From Acidobacteriota bacterium (GTDB lineage: Bacteria > Acidobacteriota > Holophagae > Acanthopleuribacterales > Acanthopleuribacteraceae), in the NCBI GenBank assembly GCA_020637335.1, contig JACJWC010000004.1, positions 62,001 through 126,000 on the forward strand: a stretch of 64,000 bases of DNA, given 5' to 3'. Positions 35,765-44,056 of this stretch are shown in pieces. Within the stretch, counting starts at the first letter, position 1. Each line of letters starts with the position of its first letter. The notes under the pieces were generated by a model that made no database searches, was not told the origin of the DNA, and saw only the letters and a program-made list of their open reading frames with translations. The position numbers were made by a program, and so were the translations under genes.

Positions 35765-36330
35765 ACGCGTTTTTTTCCTGCCATTTGCTCTGCCATAATT
35801 TTTTCACCCAGAAGCTGCCAAAAATCGATTAGGTACCAGGACGCTGACCATAGCGACAGAATCAGGGCGATGCCCATGGTGATCATTCCTACGTAATAAA
35901 AAACAATGTGTTCAGAAGCAACAAACAAAAAGGACAAGGCAATGACTTGAAACACCATTTTCCACTTGCCGGCCTGGCCGGCCGGTAAAATCACCTTTTC
36001 GGCCGCCAGGAACGCCCGAAGACCCGTAATGGCCATTTCTCGCCCAATCATCAATATGACCAACCACGCCGGCAAATTGCGATGTTCCAACAACACGAGA
36101 AACGCGGTAAGAACCAATAGCTTATCGGCCAGCGGATCCAGGAGCTTGCCCAGGGTGGTCACTTGATTGTGTTTACGGGCCAAGTACCCATCCAACCAAT
36201 CTGTCATGGAGGCTGCCAGAAAAATGGCGAGCATGGCCCAATGCGTCCAGCGCGCATCCATGTAGCTCAAAACCACAATGAACGGAATTAAGAACATACG
36301 CAACAGGGTCAACTTGGTGGGTCGATTCAT
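35761..36330 (-). CDS. pgsA: CDP-diacylglycerol-glycerol-3-phosphate 3-phosphatidyltransferase
   Basis: This enzyme makes phosphatidylglycerophosphate, the committed step to phosphatidylglycerol and cardiolipin. The 189-residue protein has several hydrophobic helices and the CDP-alcohol phosphotransferase signature TDWLDGYLARKHNQVTTLGK then LLDPLADKLL, i.e. DxxDGxxAR(x)8GxxxDxxxD. The N terminus MNRPTKLTLLRMFLIPFIVV is typical for PgsA. The 4-base overlap with DUF502 and 42-base gap from cutA indicate one transcript. Confidence 0.93.
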   Translation of the reverse strand: MNRPTKLTLLRMFLIPFIVVLSYMDARWTHWAMLAIFLAASMTDWLDGYLARKHNQVTTLGKLLDPLADKLLVLTAFLVLLEHRNLPAWLVILMIGREMAITGLRAFLAAEKVILPAGQAGKWKMVFQVIALSFLFVASEHIVFYYVGMITMGIALILSLWSASWYLIDFWQLLGEKIMAEQMAGKKRV

Positions 36331-36372
36331 AATTTCAAACTCTTGGAAGAATTACGCACCCGAGCGAAAAAT

Positions 36373-36699
36373 CTAAGGACTGATGCGTACAGAATCATCC
36401 AACCATTTCAAAACATTATTCTTGGTAAAATCCGCTTTAAAGGCCATGATTTCAGGCACTTCATACGTGTGTAACTGGCTGACCAACTCGGCCACATCCT
36501 CAAACAGCGCTTCAGTCGTCTTGATAAAGAGCAGGATTTCCTCATCATCAAAGACTTTGCCTTTGAACCGGTAAATGGATCGGACCGCAGGCAAGAGATT
36601 CACACAAGCAGCGAGCTCTTGCTGGATCAGCTCCTCGGCAATGGTAAGGGCTTGCTGTTCGGATCCCGCTGTGACTAATACTAGTAATGGATGACTCAT
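36373..36699 (-). CDS. cutA: Divalent-cation tolerance protein CutA
   Basis: This is a small trimeric cytosolic protein of the PII-like fold, linked to copper tolerance. The 108-residue sequence has AEELIQQELAACVNLLPAVR, SIYRFKGKVFDDEEILLFIK and the family signature HTYEVPEIMAF. The ATG at 36699 has AAGGGG 6 bases upstream; the longer frame starts at a TTG inside that site. It directly follows a consensus promoter and leads the pgsA-DUF502 run. Confidence 0.92.
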   Translation of the reverse strand: MSHPLLVLVTAGSEQQALTIAEELIQQELAACVNLLPAVRSIYRFKGKVFDDEEILLFIKTTEALFEDVAELVSQLHTYEVPEIMAFKADFTKNNVLKWLDDSVRISP

Positions 36700-36733
36700 C
36701 AACAGCCCCTTCCGCAATCTAGAACAGGCTGCG

Positions 36734-36763
36734 ATTATAGAAACGAACCCGCCAAACTGTCAA
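36734..36763 (-). promoter_or_regulatory. Consensus sigma70 promoter of cutA-pgsA-DUF502
   Basis: The minus strand has a perfect TTGACA (36758-36763) and a perfect TATAAT (36734-36739), 18 bases apart. The -10 box ends 34 bases before the cutA ATG. The -35 box starts 12 bases after the stop of the LysM gene. Confidence 0.85.
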
Positions 36764-36775
36764 GAAACGGGCGGT

Positions 36776-37969
36776 CTAGCGATAAGGTACAACCAAGTCA
36801 CCAACCCGCATAACATCAACACCTTCGATAATTTTGAGAACGGAAGTGTCATCGCTGGTCCGCAATGCCACTGCCTGACCCAAATACACATTGGGTAAAA
36901 TGACGTCTTTTTTGGGGTTATTGTGGGGGTTCGGGCGATAAATGATGAAAATATCGCCGGGTGCAACGTTCTGAGTCAAGCCCAGATCGGCGTTAATAAC
37001 GCTGCCGATGCCCACATGAACGCTGTTGTCTTCGCAATACACAATCGAGCCATTACCCGACGTGTCAAAGGATTCCCACCGGTCGAAGGGCGGAAGCTCT
37101 GTGATTAACGGAATGGGCTCTTGCTCATAGGGCACCATAAAATCTTCTTTGGTTACCCGATCACACGCGTCGATGACGACACCCGTAGAGCCGCGTTCTT
37201 GTACGGCAATGATACGGATCCGACCGACTTGGTCGATTGCCATACCGAGCAGTTCATGTTTTTTACCCGTGGAATAAACGTAGTCCATGGGATGGCGCAC
37301 GCTAAAAACATCGCCCGCCTTGATGCCATCGCGCTCACCCTTATCGATGTAAACCACATCGTCTATACCAAAGCTGAGTTTGTGTTCGGCTTCGCCACCC
37401 ATGATGTGCATGTTAAACGGCAAATCCTCACCGCGTTTGCGCATGGGATAAATGTAAGTTGAACATTCCAAATCGGTACGATCGCCAGCCGGAATGATGA
37501 CCAGTTCTGAGTCACCGCCCATCATGCTGGTCGTCTGCGTGCGATCACTGACGTTCTCACCCTCTTGACCTTGACCTTCACCTTCAGCGAATTCGGTCAA
37601 TTCCGAAAAGCCGCCTTCACCTTCCACATTGGTTTCACCCAATTGAGAAGCGACGGAACCATCGGAAACCACAACCCCGATTTCCAGAATCACAGGGTCG
37701 CCGGGATAAATGAGGTCCGGATCTTTTATATAGGGATTGGCCTGATAGAGCTGGGGCCACAATAAGGGATTTTGGAAATAGTGCTGGGCAATGTCCCACA
37801 ACGTATCGCCTTTAACAATCAGGTGATACTTCACCCCTTCGTCAATGGTTTTGGGATAGTCGTATGGAGACCAATGGTCTTCAATTACGGTTTGGCCCCA
37901 AACGCTGGGCAACGCCAAAAACAAAGCACCTAACAAAATATTTGTTTTCGTGACCCCTTTTTTCATCAT
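36776..37969 (-). CDS. Secreted LysM-domain protein
   Basis: The ~397-residue protein has an N-terminal signal peptide (TNILLGALFLALPSVWGQ). A LysM domain lies at about residues 38-90 (YHLIVKGDTLWDIAQHYFQN, WPQLYQANPYIKDPDLIYPG) and should bind peptidoglycan. An acidic linker (ELTEFAEGEGQGQEGEN) follows. The C-terminal ~220 residues are beta-rich, with DDVVYIDKGERDGIKAGDVF and a second copy of the same GDxFxVxRP pattern (NVAPGDIFIIYRP). Several start codons cluster; the ATG at 37969 lies behind GGGGTG. Similar proteins occur widely in Acidobacteria with unknown function. Confidence 0.82.
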   Translation of the reverse strand: MMKKGVTKTNILLGALFLALPSVWGQTVIEDHWSPYDYPKTIDEGVKYHLIVKGDTLWDIAQHYFQNPLLWPQLYQANPYIKDPDLIYPGDPVILEIGVVVSDGSVASQLGETNVEGEGGFSELTEFAEGEGQGQEGENVSDRTQTTSMMGGDSELVIIPAGDRTDLECSTYIYPMRKRGEDLPFNMHIMGGEAEHKLSFGIDDVVYIDKGERDGIKAGDVFSVRHPMDYVYSTGKKHELLGMAIDQVGRIRIIAVQERGSTGVVIDACDRVTKEDFMVPYEQEPIPLITELPPFDRWESFDTSGNGSIVYCEDNSVHVGIGSVINADLGLTQNVAPGDIFIIYRPNPHNNPKKDVILPNVYLGQAVALRTSDDTSVLKIIEGVDVMRVGDLVVPYR

Positions 37970-38020
37970 GGAACACCCCAATTTCATCAATCCAATCATA
38001 GATAACTTGCTTTAAGCCTA

Positions 38021-38048
38021 ATAATAATATTTTTTTGAGTCAAGTCAA
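38021..38048 (-). promoter_or_regulatory. Promoter of the LysM gene
   Basis: On the minus strand TTGACT (38043-38048) and TATTAT (38021-38026) are 16 bases apart. A second TTGACT overlaps it at 38038-38043. The spacing to the ATG at 37969 is about 50 bases. Confidence 0.55.
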
Positions 38049-38053
38049 CATAA

Positions 38054-38067
38054 TATGACGTGTCATA
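38054..38067. promoter_or_regulatory. Inverted repeat just upstream of the LysM promoter
   Basis: TATGAC-GT-GTCATA has two perfect 6-base arms around a 2-base spacer, 5 bases upstream of the -35 box. It suits a dimeric regulator; no owner is evident. Confidence 0.35.
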
Positions 38068-38102
38068 CTAACAAAAAGAGAGTTTTATCACGCCCTTTCC
38101 CA

Positions 38103-39536
38103 TTATTTGATCTTGAGAATTGACATCAAGTTCGTACTGCCTGTAGCCCATAGTGGGTAACCAAAAGTCAGGATCACCACATCGCCTGGCATAGCCAACT
38201 TGGCGGCCTTCACTTTCACACTAATCTCTTCGACCATAGAATCAATCGAATCTGCGGATTCGAGCAGCATCGGCTCAACGCCCCAATAGGCGCGCATTCG
38301 ACGCGCCGTGTCCGGGTTAATGGTCGCACCGACAACCAACGGATCGGGGTGCTTTTTTGAGAGACTCAATGCCGAACCACCTGTATTGGTGAAGGCGATC
38401 AGTAACCGCGCATCCATCAACAGCGCTGTTTGATAGGCCGCTACCGCCAACCCGTTGGGGATTTGATGCACACTTCCGCGCGGCATGGAAACCGGTTTGT
38501 ACTTGTACAGCGGATGGTTCTCCGCTTCCCGTGCAATTTTGGCCATCATTTTGACCGCCTCAATGGGATAACCACCACTGGCCGTCTCGCCCGATAACAT
38601 ACACGCATCTGTGCCATCCAGAATCGCATTGGCCACATCACTCGCCTCGGCCCGCGTCGGTCCTGGCCGCTCAATCATGGAGTCCAGCATTTGCGTGGCC
38701 GTAATTACAAATTTGCCCGTCAGATTGGCGCGCGAAATGATTTCTTTTTGCAGCATCGGTACCTTGTGCGGACCAATTTCAACGCCCAAATCGCCCCGGG
38801 CGACCATGACCCCATCGGCACAATCCAAAATGGAACGCAGGTTGGGAATGGCTTCGCGACGTTCGATCTTGGCGATGAAATGAATTCGGTTCTCCCCCAC
38901 CTGCTTGGCATGCGCACGCGCCATTTCGATATCTTCGGCCTTGCGCACAAAGGAAATGGCAACAAAATCAGCCTCTTGAGCCACTGCAAAGGCCAAATCC
39001 TGTAAGTCCTTTTCAGATAAGGTTTTGGCAGTTAAATCCGATTCCGGCAGGTTGATGCCTTTGCGGTCCTTGAGGATGCCACCGGCGACTACTTCACAAA
39101 CAACCTGTTCGTTTTCGATTGCACGAACGGTCAGGACAATTTTTCCATCTTCGATTAAGAGTGGGTCACCGACTTTGACGTCTTGGACCAAATAGGGATA
39201 GTTACTCGGAATCAACTCCGGCGTACCCAGGAAATCACCCACCTGAAAACGCACGGTCTGACCATCCTGAACCTCGATTTCGTGTTCGAGATTACCCAGC
39301 CGAATTTTGGGACCCTGCAAATCCAGCATGATCGGTGTGGGTCGATCGAGTTCCTGACCTGCCGACCGAATCAATTGGATGTATTCAGACCACTGATCCG
39401 CACTGCCATGACTGCAATTGATGCGGAACAGATCGACCCCAGAGGCAATTAAGGTCCGAACTTTATCAAGAGTCCCTACCGCAGGGCCCATTGTGGCTAC
39501 AATTTTGGTTTTGCGCCGAAATCCACTTTCTTGCAT
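38103..39536 (-). CDS. pyk: Pyruvate kinase
   Basis: Pyruvate kinase makes pyruvate and ATP from phosphoenolpyruvate. The 477-residue protein has TKIVATMGPAVGTLDKVRTL at the N terminus, DLFRINCSHG, the catalytic IHFIAKIERREAIPNL (active-site Lys), GVMVARGDLGVEIG, and TATQMLDSMIERPGPTRAEASDVANA. The C-terminal regulatory domain begins near 350 (AYQTALLMDARLLIAFTNTG). The ATG at 39536 matches the family N terminus; the frame extends further upstream with no support, and the ribosome site is weak. Confidence 0.95.
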   Translation of the reverse strand: MQESGFRRKTKIVATMGPAVGTLDKVRTLIASGVDLFRINCSHGSADQWSEYIQLIRSAGQELDRPTPIMLDLQGPKIRLGNLEHEIEVQDGQTVRFQVGDFLGTPELIPSNYPYLVQDVKVGDPLLIEDGKIVLTVRAIENEQVVCEVVAGGILKDRKGINLPESDLTAKTLSEKDLQDLAFAVAQEADFVAISFVRKAEDIEMARAHAKQVGENRIHFIAKIERREAIPNLRSILDCADGVMVARGDLGVEIGPHKVPMLQKEIISRANLTGKFVITATQMLDSMIERPGPTRAEASDVANAILDGTDACMLSGETASGGYPIEAVKMMAKIAREAENHPLYKYKPVSMPRGSVHQIPNGLAVAAYQTALLMDARLLIAFTNTGGSALSLSKKHPDPLVVGATINPDTARRMRAYWGVEPMLLESADSIDSMVEEISVKVKAAKLAMPGDVVILTFGYPLWATGSTNLMSILKIK

Positions 39537-39681
39537 ATATGAGTGCTTTCCCCTTATGGTTTTGTCAGGCACAGCAAACCACACTTTGATAACCATCACA
39601 AGCCAGCAGTTCGCTTGTTGTCGTTCCGTGATCGTGTTAAGGTGATGGCTCATTGCCACCGCGAACAAACAAGAGAAGCCA

Positions 39682-39936
39682 TTGCCCGCTAATAGCGCCC
39701 CCATTAATCAATCGGAACTGCATGCTGCGTTGCACAGCTTGGTGGAAGCCTTATTTCAACACCAGGTCGACTTGGAATTTGCCAAAACCCAACTAGAGGC
39801 CCGCTATATCCATAAGGTACTGGAAAGGCACAATGGCAATATCAGCCAAAGCGCCCGTACCTTGGGCATTCATCGCAATACCTTGGCCAAGCGGATCCGA
39901 GATTTGGATGTCAAATGGACACCCTCCGAGCCCTGA
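39682..39936 (+). CDS. Fis-type helix-turn-helix protein
   Basis: The 84-residue protein carries a Fis-family helix-turn-helix at its C terminus: AKTQLEARYIHKVLERHNGN followed by ISQSARTLGIHRNTLAKRIR. The receiver and AAA domains of NtrC-type regulators are absent, as in stand-alone Fis-like proteins. The start is a TTG with a weak upstream AGAGAAG. It overlaps the next lipoprotein gene by 22 bases. A role as local regulator or nucleoid protein is inferred. Confidence 0.75.
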   Translation: MPANSAPINQSELHAALHSLVEALFQHQVDLEFAKTQLEARYIHKVLERHNGNISQSARTLGIHRNTLAKRIRDLDVKWTPSEP

Positions 39937-40574
39937 AAGCGGGATGCCTCATCCTCTTGGTGGCGGGATTGGCTTCAGGTTGCCCCAAAAAAAGCCAAGC
40001 AGAACCCGCACCCGTAAGCGCAGAACGCATTGAATCGCTGGAACAGCGCGTGCGTTTATTGGAGCAAGAGTTAGCCGAACGGGACGCAGCCCAGTCAGCC
40101 AACGGCCAACCCGCCAAGCAGCATTCACAACCCATCGAGGAACCGGCCCCTTCCCCTCCACCTGCCACACAACCGGCCGAGGTTTCCGCTCCAGAAAGCC
40201 AAAACCCTGCTGACATTTACCGTCGTGCGCACGCACTTTTGGACCAGGGCAAGTCCAGCCAGGCCAGTGTCCTGTTTGAGCAAGTCTATACCTTGAACCC
40301 ACAGGGCAACTTGGCGCCCAATGCGCTTTACTGGATCGGTGAATGTCATTTCGATCAGAAAAACTTCAATCAAGCCATTCTGAGCTTTCAACAGGTGCTC
40401 AGTGGTTACCCAAGCGCCAGCAAATGCCCCGATGCCCTGGTCAAATTGGGCCGGTCCCGCGAGAAGCTGGGTCAATTTGAAGAAGCGCGCGAGGAGTACC
40501 TGCGTGTGATCGAGCGATACCCCGACGCCCGGGCAGCAGACTTGGCCAAATCCTGGCTCGCCGGGCTACCCTAA
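39915..40574 (+). CDS. YbgF/CpoB-like periplasmic TPR lipoprotein
   Basis: The 219-residue protein has a lipoprotein-like signal (CLILLVAGLASGC), a short coiled coil at ~35-60 (RIESLEQRVRLLEQELAERD), a Pro-rich linker and a C-terminal tandem of TPR units. ADIYRRAHALLDQGKSSQAS, NALYWIGECHFDQKNFNQAI and ALVKLGRSREKLGQFEEARE are typical of YbgF/CpoB, which links cell-wall synthesis with outer-membrane constriction. No tol or pal gene is in the window, so the name is by domain layout only. Confidence 0.8.
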   Translation: MDTLRALKAGCLILLVAGLASGCPKKSQAEPAPVSAERIESLEQRVRLLEQELAERDAAQSANGQPAKQHSQPIEEPAPSPPPATQPAEVSAPESQNPADIYRRAHALLDQGKSSQASVLFEQVYTLNPQGNLAPNALYWIGECHFDQKNFNQAILSFQQVLSGYPSASKCPDALVKLGRSREKLGQFEEAREEYLRVIERYPDARAADLAKSWLAGLP

Positions 40575-40592
40575 CTTTTCGCGTTAATTTGC

Positions 40593-40621
40593 TTGCCATA
40601 AATCGGGCTTTCAAGTATGTT
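40593..40621 (+). promoter_or_regulatory. Promoter of tRNA-Ala
   Basis: TTGCCA (40593-40598) and TATGTT (40616-40621) are 17 bases apart, 16 bases before the mature tRNA start. Confidence 0.55.
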
Positions 40622-40637
40622 ATGGCCTTGTCGGTCT

Positions 40638-40713
40638 GGGGCCATAGCTCAGTTGGGAGAGCGTCGCACTGGCAGTGCGAAGGTCAGGGGTTCAAGTCCC
40701 CTTGGCTCCACCA
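40638..40713 (+). tRNA. tRNA-Ala (anticodon GGC)
   Basis: A 76-base cloverleaf. The acceptor GGGGCCA pairs with TGGCTCC (one G-T pair), the D arm is GCTC/GAGC, the anticodon stem TCGCA/TGCGA encloses loop CTGGCAG with anticodon GGC, and the T arm is AGGGG/CCCCT with TTCAAGT. CCA is encoded. It stands at the left border of the AT-rich accessory island; no second copy of its 3' end was seen at the other border. Confidence 0.97.
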
Positions 40714-41058
40714 TAACCTTTTCCGCGCCAAACGCAAACACCGACTCCTCTTTTCAAAAAAAACGGCCAAAAGGAAAACCACCACTCTTCACGTGGCCCC
40801 CCCAGGCAAAGTTTCCATCATGTTTCTTATCGGTGAAATCATTGTCGCCAATGGCAGGAGCTTTATTTGTTGTTGACCTTGGTTCTGACTGGAATTACCT
40901 TTGAGATTGTTCAAATCAGGTAGGAACTTATGGCAGGCCCTAGCATCAAAATTGGCTTGATGGCATAGAGGTCTCGGTGGAGATTGGGCGACTCCCAACT
41001 GCCGCGTTCGGCGTCGCCTCTTTAGCTTTCCGTCCGTTAACTGTTCAAGGGGTGCAAG
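40714..41058 (+). other. Non-coding left margin of the accessory island
   Basis: No gene is seen between the tRNA and the SUFU gene. Near 40986-41040 a GC-rich inverted segment (CTGCCGCGTTCGGCG) is followed by CCGTTAACTG, which could be the right half of a degraded recombination site bounding the SUFU cassette. Confidence 0.4.
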
Positions 41059-41709
41059 ATGCTTTTGGCTGATTATCAAAATATGTATACAGAAGATGAT
41101 GCGCCTGGTTGGTTAGCCATTGATTCTGTCGTTGAGAAACTTTATCCGAATCAGGAACCAGTGCATTGGGCCCCCGTGCTTTTCCATATGGTAGGTGGAG
41201 AAGATCCCATTGATGGCATGAATTGCTATGAGGCCATTGTCGATGGAGAAAAACATTTCCATATAGTCACTTATGGATTTTCAAACCTTTACTACGACGA
41301 AGATCAAGTAGGAAAAGAGTTTAGTAAATTTGGTTTTGAGCTTACTTTTAGGATAAAACCATACCATCTTGATGAAAATGCCCCGAATTGGGTGTTTAAC
41401 CTTATTCAAAATATTGCTCGATATGTTTTCAAAAGCGGAAAATGGTTTGAGCCATATCAATATATGCAAGCGAATGGACCTATTCGCCTAGGGTGTGATT
41501 CAAAAATTACCGGTCTTGCATTTGTGATTGATCCTGAGCTGGGTGAAATTGATACGCCACATGGAAGTGTCCAATTCCTTCAAATGTACGGGATAACGGA
41601 TAATGAATTAAAAGAGCTAAAGGCGGGTAGCCAAAATGTCCAATCCTTGATTGAAAAAGCGAAAAAAGGAAACCCCCTTCTTATTACCGATTTGGAGAGG
41701 TGCAGTTAA
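41059..41709 (+). CDS. Suppressor-of-fused (SUFU) domain protein
   Basis: The 216-residue protein matches bacterial SUFU-domain proteins: APGWLAIDSVVEKLYPNQEP, DGMNCYEAIVDGEKHFHIVT and YGFSNLYYDEDQVGKEFSKF, then GFELTFRIKPYHLDENAPNW. Many bacterial SUFU proteins act as immunity proteins to polymorphic toxins; that is known of the family, but no partner toxin is visible here. AAGGGG lies 6 bases before the ATG. The stop codon lies in CAGTTAACAAACTGG, and GTTAACTG stands 23 bases before the start, so the gene may be an integron-type cassette. Confidence 0.8.
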   Translation: MLLADYQNMYTEDDAPGWLAIDSVVEKLYPNQEPVHWAPVLFHMVGGEDPIDGMNCYEAIVDGEKHFHIVTYGFSNLYYDEDQVGKEFSKFGFELTFRIKPYHLDENAPNWVFNLIQNIARYVFKSGKWFEPYQYMQANGPIRLGCDSKITGLAFVIDPELGEIDTPHGSVQFLQMYGITDNELKELKAGSQNVQSLIEKAKKGNPLLITDLERCS

Positions 41710-41922
41710 CAAACTGGTGCACTGGAACCAATTACGCTCCATAAACATGGGGCAGAATAAGCAGTTGTGTCACCAGCCGCCACCTGAGAAAACGGAACTT
41801 AAAGCACAACAAGAAAAGGCTTCCGTTATTAAACCTTTTAAATTGATGATTTTAGATAAGATATATTGTCAGCAAAATCCCGGGAAAACTATCAACAACG
41901 AAGGTACACCTTGCGAAAAAAA

Positions 41923-42366
41923 ATGAATTACCCACAGAAGCCTTTTCTTCCAATCACGGATCCGGTTCGGTTGGATAACTTGAGCTTAAACATATTGCGC
42001 GATTTCTTGATGACTTTAAATGGTTTGACTGATTTTGACTTACAAAATAGATACAAAAATAAACTACCATTTGTTCATGTTCCCGACGAATTAATGGAGC
42101 AATGCAATAGTGTAAGGGATCAGATATAACTTCATTGTTTTGTAGGTCTATTTCCTCCGGCAGAATTAGTTGAGATTGTCACTTTTCTAAAATCAATCAA
42201 GTGGGATTACCACCAATTGTGGGTAAGGAGCAAGAATAATGGATTGGCAGACACACCTGACTGCCCAGAGATTTTCACTTGTGTTGAGTGGAAGAAAATT
42301 TCTGAAGATGCAAAAATTTTTATGAGAAGATTTGACGGTAAAATATCAAAAAAATATCTGAAATAG
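41923..42366 (+). pseudogene. Unrecognised gene interrupted by an in-frame TAA
   Basis: From an ATG at 41923 the frame encodes MNYPQKPFLPITDPVRLDN and 49 more residues, then a TAA at 42127-42129. The same frame continues open for 78 codons (FVGLFPPAELVEIVTFLKSI and so on) to a TAG at 42364. Both halves have protein-like composition with an amphipathic pattern, so I read one gene of about 147 residues broken by a nonsense change. Two separate short genes are possible, but the second half has no ATG near its start. Family unknown. Confidence 0.5.
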
Positions 42367-42497
42367 AACTTAAAATTGGTAAAGGAAATGGTTAATAAAT
42401 AAACCTCCGGCGGAAAAACGGATACCTGCGACTATAGAACGGCCTTAGCTGGCAAACATTCATTCGTGACACCTATACCCCAGACAAACTCAAAAGC

Positions 42498-42752
42498 ATG
42501 AAGATGGATGACCACGTTCAATTTTATGAGGCGATTCAAAAAGAATTTGGACCGTTAAACCCCCATCCCTACAAAGTGGTAAGCGACGAGCCAGCCCTGT
42601 ATATAGTCTACATGGTTCGCCAGACGCAAAACCTCGACGTCGAGGTAAATCCCCTTGACATTCTAGTTGTCACCGTGGAGTTGGCACCAGACCAACCTAA
42701 GTTGAGCAAAAGCCTAGGCCTAGGTTCCCTCATGTGCTACCAAAAACAATAG
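42498..42752 (+). pseudogene. Fragment of an unrecognised gene
   Basis: An 84-residue frame (MKMDDHVQFYEAIQKEFGPL..., ending SKSLGLGSLMCYQKQ) has protein-like composition. Reading upstream in frame gives SWQTFIRDTYTPDKLKSMK before a stop, which suggests a longer ancestral protein with a lost N terminus. No ribosome site is clear. It lies among other broken genes. Function unknown. Confidence 0.4.
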
Positions 42753-42926
42753 GCCCGGCCCCGAACCCGCAAACGGGATCGAACGGAAGTTGGTTGCCTT
42801 TGAGAACCTCCACAATAAGGATTGGCCTATGGATATCTCCACCAACTTAAGTTGCCTACACTCAGAACTTCGCACAATCATTTTTATCGGCAGAATTTTA
42901 GCCCACCGAAGTAGTCAAAAACAATG

Positions 42927-43331
42927 TTATTCGGTTATTTCTTGCTCGGGTTGATTGGGGTCAACGAGACAGATTCCTCCCGCCGTTACCTGTAAGATCA
43001 CCTCTGAACTAGGGCCATCTGGTTCAACAGAATTAGCAGAAAAGGTGAACAGGTAGATATGTTCACTCTGCTGGATGACTTCCAAATAATTAATATAATC
43101 ATTTGGGATCTTCCCGTTGTTGCTCAACACCATTCCTTGAACGTCTTTAAAAACAATATAGCCATCATCTAGATTTTCATCATTATAATAATGCCAATTT
43201 CCATCAAGCGATCTAATTCTCGAAATAGTATCCACTTGAATGCAAACGGTCCTAGCCCATCCATCAATAACGATTTTTTTACAGCCTCTGTCGCCCAAAT
43301 AAATGCTGCTCACAAATCCCAATACGTCCAT
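42927..43331 (-). CDS. Small unknown protein, possibly DUF6258-type immunity-like
   Basis: The 134-residue protein starts MDVLGFVSSIYLGDRGCKK at an ATG with GAGG 8 bases upstream; the open frame reaches further but overlaps the upstream gene. Segments SRIRSLDGNWHYYNDENLDD, DGYIVFKDVQGMVLSN and IPNDYINYLEVIQQ recall the family I know as DUF6258; I cannot verify this. Such small acidic proteins are often immunity or accessory genes of toxin arrays. It starts 5 bases after the upstream gene, so they are a pair. Confidence 0.6.
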   Translation of the reverse strand: MDVLGFVSSIYLGDRGCKKIVIDGWARTVCIQVDTISRIRSLDGNWHYYNDENLDDGYIVFKDVQGMVLSNNGKIPNDYINYLEVIQQSEHIYLFTFSANSVEPDGPSSEVILQVTAGGICLVDPNQPEQEITE

Positions 43332-43335
43332 AATA

Positions 43336-43731
43336 TCAGCCTCGATTAATCCAATTGGTTCGATTGGGGTCATTGTTCACTCTAAACTGTGATAATTCAA
43401 CCGCCCCCAATTGATCAACAGGAAACAAAGACTTCCAAAGGTCAAAAAAGAAGTCGTAAAAACTTGTTGGCGAGAGGATAGGTGCGTGTACCACCTGGAA
43501 AACCTTTTCGTACTCAGATCTTTTGTCAATGGTTAATAAATACATCAATGAGCTTTTCACAAGGCTTTTGCTCGGACCGTCGAAACCATCAAAATATGGC
43601 TTGATGATTTTCGAAACGACCCTATCTCGGAAGTCTGGGTCATCCAGATCACCAACCTCTCTTTCGAGCCTTTCGTCAAGCCAAAAGGGTTCAAACAAGG
43701 CTGTCAAAAAAAACAGATTCACCGCTTCCAT
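43336..43731 (-). CDS. Small acidic helical protein, unknown (immunity-like)
   Basis: The 131-residue protein (MEAVNLFFLTALFEPFWLDE...) is acidic and mostly helical, with DLDDPDFRDRVVSKIIKPYF and a SPTSFYDFFFDLWKSLFPVD motif near residue 90. No family is recognised with confidence. The size, charge and tandem setting with the next small gene resemble immunity proteins of contact-dependent toxins. A purine-rich AAGGGGAGGG lies upstream, though far from the ATG. It follows an attC site by about 260 bases and may be in the second cassette of the decayed integron. Confidence 0.55.
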   Translation of the reverse strand: MEAVNLFFLTALFEPFWLDERLEREVGDLDDPDFRDRVVSKIIKPYFDGFDGPSKSLVKSSLMYLLTIDKRSEYEKVFQVVHAPILSPTSFYDFFFDLWKSLFPVDQLGAVELSQFRVNNDPNRTNWINRG

Positions 43732-43993
43732 CTGTTTTCTGCAACCCTCCCCTTCTTATTATCCCAAAAGTTGATATGCCACGTACGGGATTCCTCCACG
43801 AACGCCAATAATTGCCTGGTCGGAGGCGCCTCCTTTCCTTACCATTGCAGCCAATATTCAAACTTCTAGTAACGACGCGTCATACCAAACATCTACATTA
43901 TGACCGAGCAGATAGGACCAATAAAGACTTTGAGGGGTGCCGCTGGTTGGCGCTTTTAGAAACTCGTCCATCTATGGCTCATATTCTCCGAGG

Positions 43994-44056
43994 GTTATAA
44001 CGCTTCACTCAGCTGCGCGGCTTTGCCGCGTCCGTCTGCAGCACCTTGTTATGTGT
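43994..44056 (-). other. attC recombination site (integron cassette 3' end)
   Basis: On the minus strand the element begins with ATAACAAGG and ends with GCGTTATAAC. The outer ATAAC and GTTAT pair. Inside, GCGCGGC and GCCGCG form a hairpin around an AAA loop, and CTGCAG against CTCAG leaves one extrahelical base, as in attC folding. The TAA of the first half is the stop codon of the cassette gene, a classic arrangement. Confidence 0.65.

Noticed and set aside
41651..41926. 91-codon plus frame after the SUFU gene
   Set aside because: It overlaps the SUFU end and reads through AT-rich sequence with low-complexity Lys/Gln content; no domain is seen.
43821..43832. Perfect 12-bp palindrome GGAGGCGCCTCC
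   Set aside because: No T-run, no promoter and no second copy nearby; too short to interpret alone.
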